Part shown: one piece after another, positions 5,656 through 9,698 of the stretch
Layout of the letters: the number at the start of each line of letters is the position of its first letter
Position numbering within the stretch: the first letter of the stretch is position 1
The notes under the pieces: generated by a model
What the model was told of the DNA's origin: nothing
What the model saw: only the letters and a program-made list of their open reading frames with translations
Database searches by the model: none
Made by a program: the position numbers and the translations under genes
Assembly: GCA_017538005.1 (NCBI GenBank)
Contig: JAFYJR010000049.1
Location: 1 to 9,698 of the forward strand
DNA: 9,698 nt
Reading direction: 5' to 3'
From: Clostridia bacterium
Lineage (GTDB): Bacteria; Bacillota; Clostridia; Oscillospirales; Acutalibacteraceae

Positions 5656-7812
5656 GTGGAGAAAGGCTTCAGTCTGCTTTCAAAACAGATATTTTCTTCA
5701 AGAAGGAATTATATCCTTCTTGGAGTTTTTGTTCTTGTATGCCTTTTCTTCATCGGAACGCTTCTTAAGATACAGATACTGAAGAGGGACCAGTACCGCA
5801 ACAATACCGTCAGCACATATCTGGTTCCCGTTGAGGCTGCCCGCGGCGAGATACTGGACCGTAACGGTTCTCCTCTCGTCACCAACAAACAGGGCAACTC
5901 GCTTGTATTCAACTATTCCTTTTTCCCCACGGATTTAAAGGAACGCGATGAGCTCATTCTGGCTCTCATCAATCTCTGCGATGAGTACGAGCAGGATCAC
6001 ATTGACAATCTTCCCATCATTCTTCACGATGACGGCACATACTCTTTCGTCGAGGATGAGGATGACGATGACATAAAAGATTATATCGAGTGGCTGAAGT
6101 CACCCGAGATGCTGAACCTGAACAGTTACGCCACGGTGGAGAACTGTATGACGGCGCTTGTAAAACGCTATGAGCTTCAGGATTACACGCCGGAAGAGGC
6201 GCGTAAGATTGCCGCCGTGTGCGCGGAGATGAAGCATCTCGGCTTCTCAAACTCGACACCTTATACATTTGCCGAGGATGTTCCTATGGAACTCGTCGCG
6301 GTAATTATGGAAAATCGCGCCTTCTATAGGGGCGTGGAAAACTTGATTGTACCGTACCGTGAGTTTACGGACGGTACGGTGGCGCCGCACATCGTCGGCC
6401 GCGTCGCGAAGATTTCAGCCGAGCAATACAACGCGTCAAAAAAGGAAAACGACGCGCTTGTCAAAGAGGCGGAAGAGGACGGCGCCGATGAACTTGAGAT
6501 TCAGAAAATCAAGTGCGCCGCCTATGCCATGAACGACACCGTCGGAAGCGGCGGCATAGAAGGCGCCATGGAAGATTATCTCAAGGGCAAACGCGGCATC
6601 AAGCAGGTGACTGTGGATTCCGAGGGCGATGTGCAGGAGGAATTCATCATTGCTCCCGAGCAGGGAAACACTGTTGTTCTGACTATAGACACAAACCTTC
6701 AGCGCGTGGCACAACAGGCGCTTGAGCGCAGGGTAAAATCCCTTAATGTCAACACCCAGCTGCCGGACGGCGCTGCCGCGGCGGCGGTTGTGGTTATGAA
6801 TGTTCACACGGGCGAAATTCTTGCCTGCGCGACATATCCTTCATATGACAACAACCTCTGGAAAGAGAACTACAAGGAATGGACAGAGGATAAAATAGGC
6901 GCACCTTTATGGAACCGCGCGACGATGAGTACATACGAGCCCGGTTCGACATTCAAGCCCTGCGTTGCGGTCGCGGGCCTTGAGGAGGGCGTTATTGACG
7001 AGGATTTCACCTGGGACTGTGACGGCTGGTACCGTTACTTCTCAGATGTAACTTTCGGCTGCGCGGGTCGTGTCGCTCACGGTGAGAACAATGTAACCGG
7101 GGCCATAAATAAATCCTGCAACTGTTTCTTCTATGAGACCGGCCGACTCCTTGGTATTGATAAGATAGACAAGTGGGCGTCCGCTTTCGGACTCGGCTCA
7201 AAGACCGGTGTTGAGATAAGCGAGGCCCAGGGCATACTTGCCGGTAAGGAATACCGAGAGTCACAGGGCGGCACATGGCACCCCGGTGATACGGTCCAGG
7301 CTTCCATCGGTCAGTCCGATCACCAGTTTACTCTGCTTCAGATGTGCAGCTACTGCGCGACCATAGCAAACGGCGGCACAAGATATGTTCCGCACTTTGT
7401 AAAAGCTGTTTTGAATTATGACTATACCGACATCGTCATGAAGAAAGAGCCCGTTGTGGCTCAGGAACTCGGTATAGACAAACATAACCTGGAACTTGTC
7501 CAGGAAGGTATGTACCTTGTTGCCAACGAGGGATTCTGTAAAGATGCTTTTGCCGGTCTTCCGATAAGGGCTGCCGCGAAGACAGGTACATCGGAAGTCA
7601 AGAAGAAGTATGACGGTGTCATAGTTGAAGGAAACAACGGTTTCCTTATCACCTATGCGCCTTATGAGGACCCCGAAATAGCAATCGCCCTTGTCGTTGA
7701 GACGGCGAACACGGGTGCTATGACAGCAAGTATCGCTGCGGATATCTACCAGTATTATTTCTCGAAGAAGCCGCTTACAACAACTCAACCGTACAACACA
7801 TTCTTAGGTTAG
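5656..7812 (+). CDS. mrdA: Class B penicillin-binding protein 2 (elongasome transpeptidase)
   Basis: A 718-residue membrane-anchored DD-transpeptidase that cross-links peptidoglycan during cell elongation. A single transmembrane helix (about residues 19-36) is followed by the ARGEILDRNG segment (62-71) of the pedestal domain and a catalytic domain from about residue 340. The three catalytic motifs are intact: STFK with nucleophile Ser431 and Lys434, SCN at 487-489, and KTG at 642-644. It is longer than E. coli PBP2 (633 residues). Much of the extra length lies in a head-domain region of about residues 95-225 with a very acidic run around 131-142. Two cysteines, 455 and 469, lie between the first two motifs. 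The neighbouring mreBCD genes identify it as the elongation rather than the septal enzyme. Its stop overlaps the minD ribosome binding site. Confidence 0.95.
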   Translation: MEKGFSLLSKQIFSSRRNYILLGVFVLVCLFFIGTLLKIQILKRDQYRNNTVSTYLVPVEAARGEILDRNGSPLVTNKQGNSLVFNYSFFPTDLKERDELILALINLCDEYEQDHIDNLPIILHDDGTYSFVEDEDDDDIKDYIEWLKSPEMLNLNSYATVENCMTALVKRYELQDYTPEEARKIAAVCAEMKHLGFSNSTPYTFAEDVPMELVAVIMENRAFYRGVENLIVPYREFTDGTVAPHIVGRVAKISAEQYNASKKENDALVKEAEEDGADELEIQKIKCAAYAMNDTVGSGGIEGAMEDYLKGKRGIKQVTVDSEGDVQEEFIIAPEQGNTVVLTIDTNLQRVAQQALERRVKSLNVNTQLPDGAAAAAVVVMNVHTGEILACATYPSYDNNLWKENYKEWTEDKIGAPLWNRATMSTYEPGSTFKPCVAVAGLEEGVIDEDFTWDCDGWYRYFSDVTFGCAGRVAHGENNVTGAINKSCNCFFYETGRLLGIDKIDKWASAFGLGSKTGVEISEAQGILAGKEYRESQGGTWHPGDTVQASIGQSDHQFTLLQMCSYCATIANGGTRYVPHFVKAVLNYDYTDIVMKKEPVVAQELGIDKHNLELVQEGMYLVANEGFCKDAFAGLPIRAAAKTGTSEVKKKYDGVIVEGNNGFLITYAPYEDPEIAIALVVETANTGAMTASIAADIYQYYFSKKPLTTTQPYNTFLG

Positions 7813-7822
7813 GAGGCAAACC

Positions 7823-8551
7823 ATGGCAGATTTCAGCGCGAAAAAAGTATTGTTTACCTCCGGTAAGGGCGGAGTCGGCAAATCCACCCTTTCGACCACT
7901 TATGCGAAAATACTCTGCGACAAGGGATACCAGGTTCTTATGATAGACTGCGATGTATCTCTTCGCACTCTTGATATAATGCTCTCGGTTTCGAGTCTTG
8001 TCCTCTATGACTGGTATGATGTCGTTGAGGAAAACGTTGACCCGAGATCCGCGCTCATCACGACGGACGGCCCGAAGCTTCTGGCCGCGCCCATGGGCGA
8101 GATTTTCGTGACATCTGATGATATGAGACGGCTCGTATCCGCGTACGAGCGCATGTTTGACTATATCGTGCTGGACTGCCCGGCGGGCGTCGGCCCGGTA
8201 TTCGATGCCGTCGTTTCGGTGGCGGATCTCGCGATAATAGTCTCCACGCCCGACAATGTCTGCGTCCGCAGCGCGGCGGTTGCCGCGGCAAAGGCGGAGG
8301 CCGCGGGCGTTGAATCCAGACTTGTAATAAACCGCTTTCAGAAAAATCTCACTTTCGGCGGAAAGAATCTTAATATAGACGAAGTCATTGACGCTACAGG
8401 CGTTCAGCTCGTCGGCGTAATACCGGAGGACAAGGCTCTGGTCCTCTCGATGTTAAACGGCGAACTGGTCGATCCGAATTCCAAGGCCGTAAAGGCCATG
8501 AAGCGCGTCATAAGAAGACTTGACGGCGAACAGGTGCCTCTTAAAATTTAG
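7823..8551 (+). CDS. minD: MinD-like septum-site ATPase lacking the C-terminal membrane tail
   Basis: A 242-residue deviant Walker A ATPase. Residues 14-22 (GKGGVGKST) hold the signature Lys15 and Lys20, residues 40-51 (MIDCDVSLRTLD) match the MinD switch I segment, Asp118 in LDCPAG is Walker B, and VGVIPEDK (about 199-206) is a characteristic MinD block. MinD normally dimerises with ATP, binds the membrane through a C-terminal amphipathic helix and recruits the division inhibitor MinC. Compared with remembered E. coli MinD (270 residues), the protein ends at RRLDGEQVPLKI, just where the acidic linker and membrane-targeting helix should follow. AGGAGG at 7811-7816 gives a 6-base spacing and overlaps the mrdA stop. 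No minC or minE is adjacent. A related ParA-type protein with another role is the main alternative. Confidence 0.82.
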   Translation: MADFSAKKVLFTSGKGGVGKSTLSTTYAKILCDKGYQVLMIDCDVSLRTLDIMLSVSSLVLYDWYDVVEENVDPRSALITTDGPKLLAAPMGEIFVTSDDMRRLVSAYERMFDYIVLDCPAGVGPVFDAVVSVADLAIIVSTPDNVCVRSAAVAAAKAEAAGVESRLVINRFQKNLTFGGKNLNIDEVIDATGVQLVGVIPEDKALVLSMLNGELVDPNSKAVKAMKRVIRRLDGEQVPLKI

Positions 8552-8570
8552 GCAAAATACACAAAACCTA

Positions 8571-8599
8571 TTGCCCGAAAGCCCTTTTTATGTTAAGAT
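8571..8599 (+). promoter_or_regulatory. Sigma-A-type promoter for mgsA with extended -10
   Basis: TTGCCC at 8571-8576 and TAAGAT at 8594-8599 are separated by exactly 17 bases, and TGT at 8591-8593 supplies an extended -10 element. The start of transcription is expected near 8606, inside the perfect palindrome AATGTACATT (8602-8611), leaving a leader of about 28 bases. This separates mgsA from the mre-min cluster. Confidence 0.7.
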
Positions 8600-8601
8600 T
8601 T

Positions 8602-8611
8602 AATGTACATT
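8602..8611 (+). repeat. Perfect 10-base palindrome at the predicted mgsA start site
   Basis: AATGTACATT reads the same on both strands and covers the predicted transcription start. It could be a small operator half, or chance in an AT-rich gap; no known operator consensus is recognised. Confidence 0.3.
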
Positions 8612-8616
8612 CTTTT

Positions 8617-8624
8617 AAAGGAGG
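8617..8624 (+). promoter_or_regulatory. Ribosome binding site deciding the GTG start of mgsA
   Basis: AAAGGAGG ends 9 bases before the GTG at 8634. The nearer ATG at 8627 is in another frame, so GTG is the start that gives the family N-terminus (NIALIAHD). Confidence 0.75.
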
Positions 8625-8633
8625 CGATGCTCT

Positions 8634-9041
8634 GTGAATATTGCTCTTATTGCCCACGATAAGAAGAAAGAACTCATGACACAGTTCTGCATAGCGTACT
8701 GCGGAATTCTTTCAAAGCATAATCTCTGCGCTACGGGTACAACCGGCAAGATTATTTCCGAGGCGACGGGACTTGAGATTCACAGGTTCTTAAGCGGCGC
8801 GCAGGGCGGCGAGCAGCAGATTGCTTCGCGTATCGCCTGCAACGAGATTGACCTTCTCCTCATGTTCGGCGATCCTTTAAATCCGAAGCCGAACGAGCCG
8901 AACGAGGCAAATCTCATTCGTCTCTGCAACGTTCACAACATTCCCGTTGCGACAAATATCGCGACCGCAGAAGCGCTCATTCACGCGCTCGCGCGCGGTG
9001 ACCTCGATTGGCGTGACATAGTCAATCCCAAAGGAAACTGA
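8634..9041 (+). CDS. mgsA: Methylglyoxal synthase-like protein with substituted active-site residues
   Basis: A 135-residue cytosolic protein of the MgsA fold, which normally converts dihydroxyacetone phosphate to methylglyoxal and phosphate, bypassing lower glycolysis. It aligns without gaps to remembered E. coli MgsA from IALIAHD to NIPVATNIATAE with a constant offset of 11. Conserved are His8, Asp9 and Lys12 (E. coli 19, 20, 23), the phosphate-binding TGTTG loop (34-38), Ser54-Gly55 and Asp80 (Asp91). Altered are Glu60 (Asp71, the proposed catalytic base), Asn87 (His98) and Asn90 (Asp101). Glu at the first position may occur in other Firmicutes homologues, but the two Asn changes look unusual. 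The open frame, strong promoter and strong ribosome binding site argue against simple decay. Activity is uncertain: it may be slow, altered or regulatory. Confidence 0.88.
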   Translation: MNIALIAHDKKKELMTQFCIAYCGILSKHNLCATGTTGKIISEATGLEIHRFLSGAQGGEQQIASRIACNEIDLLLMFGDPLNPKPNEPNEANLIRLCNVHNIPVATNIATAEALIHALARGDLDWRDIVNPKGN

Positions 9042-9051
9042 CAACCTACAG

Positions 9052-9084
9052 AGCCATGCTTTTCTCAAGGGGAGAAGCATGGCT
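9052..9084 (+). terminator. Long hairpin between mgsA and hisS (probable terminator)
   Basis: AGCCATGCTT (9052-9061) pairs perfectly with AAGCATGGCT (9075-9084). The stem extends inward by four more pairs, two of them G-U, to a 5-base loop (9066-9070). It starts 10 bases after the mgsA stop. The 3' tail has only a short T-run (CTTTG), so termination may be incomplete, and hisS starts only 25 bases further on. Confidence 0.65.
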
Positions 9085-9109
9085 TTGATAAATTATACGG
9101 AGGACCGAG

Positions 9110-9698
9110 ATGGCATTACTTACAAATGCGATAAAAGGAACACAGGATACATTGCCGCAGGGCAGTTACAAAATCCGTTTTGTCGAGCAGACGATGTCCG
9201 ACATAGCCCAGAATTTCGGATTCAGGGAAATCCGTACGCCTGTTTTTGAGCATACGGAGCTCTTTAACCGTTCTGTCGGTGATACTACTGATGTGGTACA
9301 GAAGGAGATGTACACCTTTGAGGACAAAGGCGGACGCTCAGTCACGCTGCGCCCCGAAGGTACGGCCGGCGCCGTCCGCGCTTTTCTGGAGCACGGACTG
9401 TTTAACGATGCCCTTCCGCAGAAGATGTATTACTTCAATTCCTGTTACCGTTATGAAAAGCCACAGGCGGGACGCCTCCGTGAATTCCACCAGTTCGGTG
9501 TCGAGTGTTTCGGCGCAGAGAGCCCCGCAGCCGATGCCGAGATAATTGCGCTCGCGACTGAAATCTTCGGTTTCCTCGGCGTGGAGGGACTTGAACTTAG
9601 AATCAATTCCATCGGTTGTCCGACATGCCGCGCCGAGTATCAGAAGGCGCTCAAGGCATATTTCACGGAACGCAGGAGCGAACTCTGTGACACCTGCG
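9110..9698 (+). CDS. hisS: Histidyl-tRNA synthetase, N-terminal part (3' truncated by window)
   Basis: The frame opens with ATG at 9110, GGAGG 6 bases upstream, and stays open to the window end, giving 196 codons of a protein normally about 420 residues long. It is a class II synthetase that charges tRNA-His. Visible are the IKGTQDTLP start, the motif 1 region around residues 34-50 (NFGFREIRTPVFEHTEL), the LRPEGT histidine/ATP-site segment (80-85) and motif 2 (YYFNSCYRYEKPQAGR through REFHQFGVE, about 107-132). Cys-X2-Cys pairs at 170-173 and 193-196 resemble those I recall in clostridial HisRS and may bind metal. No T-box leader fits in the 68-base gap upstream. Expression may depend on read-through of the preceding hairpin or on an unrecognised promoter. 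Confidence 0.96.
   Translation, partial: MALLTNAIKGTQDTLPQGSYKIRFVEQTMSDIAQNFGFREIRTPVFEHTELFNRSVGDTTDVVQKEMYTFEDKGGRSVTLRPEGTAGAVRAFLEHGLFNDALPQKMYYFNSCYRYEKPQAGRLREFHQFGVECFGAESPAADAEIIALATEIFGFLGVEGLELRINSIGCPTCRAEYQKALKAYFTERRSELCDTC

Noticed and set aside
7261..7788. A 175-codon open frame on the minus strand within mrdA, and similar minus-strand frames at 6436-6807 and 4112-4510
   Set aside because: They lie wholly or mainly antisense to well-supported genes, show no recognisable family motif, and are expected shadows of the biased codon use on the plus strand.
9042..9109. T-box riboswitch upstream of hisS
   Set aside because: The gap is only 68 bases, too short for a T-box, and no T-box core sequence is present; only a simple hairpin is seen.
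9246..9545. A 99-codon plus-strand frame within the hisS region
   Set aside because: It is out of frame with the clear hisS reading frame that runs from 9110 to the window end, and its product is Arg/Ser-rich with no family motif.
1..9698. Mobile elements, CRISPR arrays, attachment sites, tRNA or rRNA genes
   Set aside because: No transposase or integrase motifs, regularly spaced direct repeats or tRNA-like cloverleaf sequences were seen; nearly the whole window is accounted for by housekeeping genes on one strand.

Overview
This is a densely packed, all-forward-strand chromosomal segment that looks like a member of the Clostridia (Firmicutes), probably an uncultured gut-type lineage near the Oscillospiraceae. 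The reasons are: strong GGAGG ribosome binding sites, TTG and GTG starts next to ATG, an aminopeptidase-efp-CD1247-family gene order, a maf-mreBCD-mrdA-minD cluster followed by mgsA, and a histidyl-tRNA synthetase with the paired Cys-X2-Cys motifs I associate with clostridial homologues. These assignments come from remembered family features, not from a search. No mobile elements, CRISPR arrays, tRNAs or rRNAs are visible. No gap between genes exceeds about 82 bases.

Layout. (1) Bases 3-1462: the 3' end of a YqeG-type HAD phosphatase gene, overlapping by ATGA an M24 Xaa-Pro peptidase gene. (2) Bases 1463-2637: a strong sigma-A-like promoter, elongation factor P, and a small acidic zinc-ribbon protein of the poorly characterised CD1247 N-terminal family, ending in a hairpin. 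(3) Bases 2661-8551: a tight elongation and division cluster, maf, mreB, mreC, mreD, mrdA (PBP2) and minD, with gaps of 2-18 bases or overlaps throughout. (4) Bases 8571-9084: a second good promoter, a methylglyoxal synthase-like gene, and a strong hairpin. (5) Bases 9110-9698: the 5' part of hisS, cut by the window end.

How the genes work together. MreB filaments, MreC and MreD scaffold lateral cell-wall synthesis. The PBP2 transpeptidase cross-links the new glycan, and Maf and MinD are linked to nucleotide housekeeping/division and to septum placement. The cluster looks pruned: radC (often between maf and mreB), minC, minE and rodA (often around minD) are not here. The MinD-like ATPase also ends just before the point where the membrane-targeting helix normally begins.

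Most worth a second look: the methylglyoxal synthase-like protein, which aligns without gaps to my recollection of E. coli MgsA but has Glu, Asn and Asn at the positions of Asp71, His98 and Asp101; the orphan, tail-less MinD; and the CD1247-family protein, with an extra acidic Cys cluster and a (Pro-Glu)6 linker. No wholly new multi-gene system is evident.
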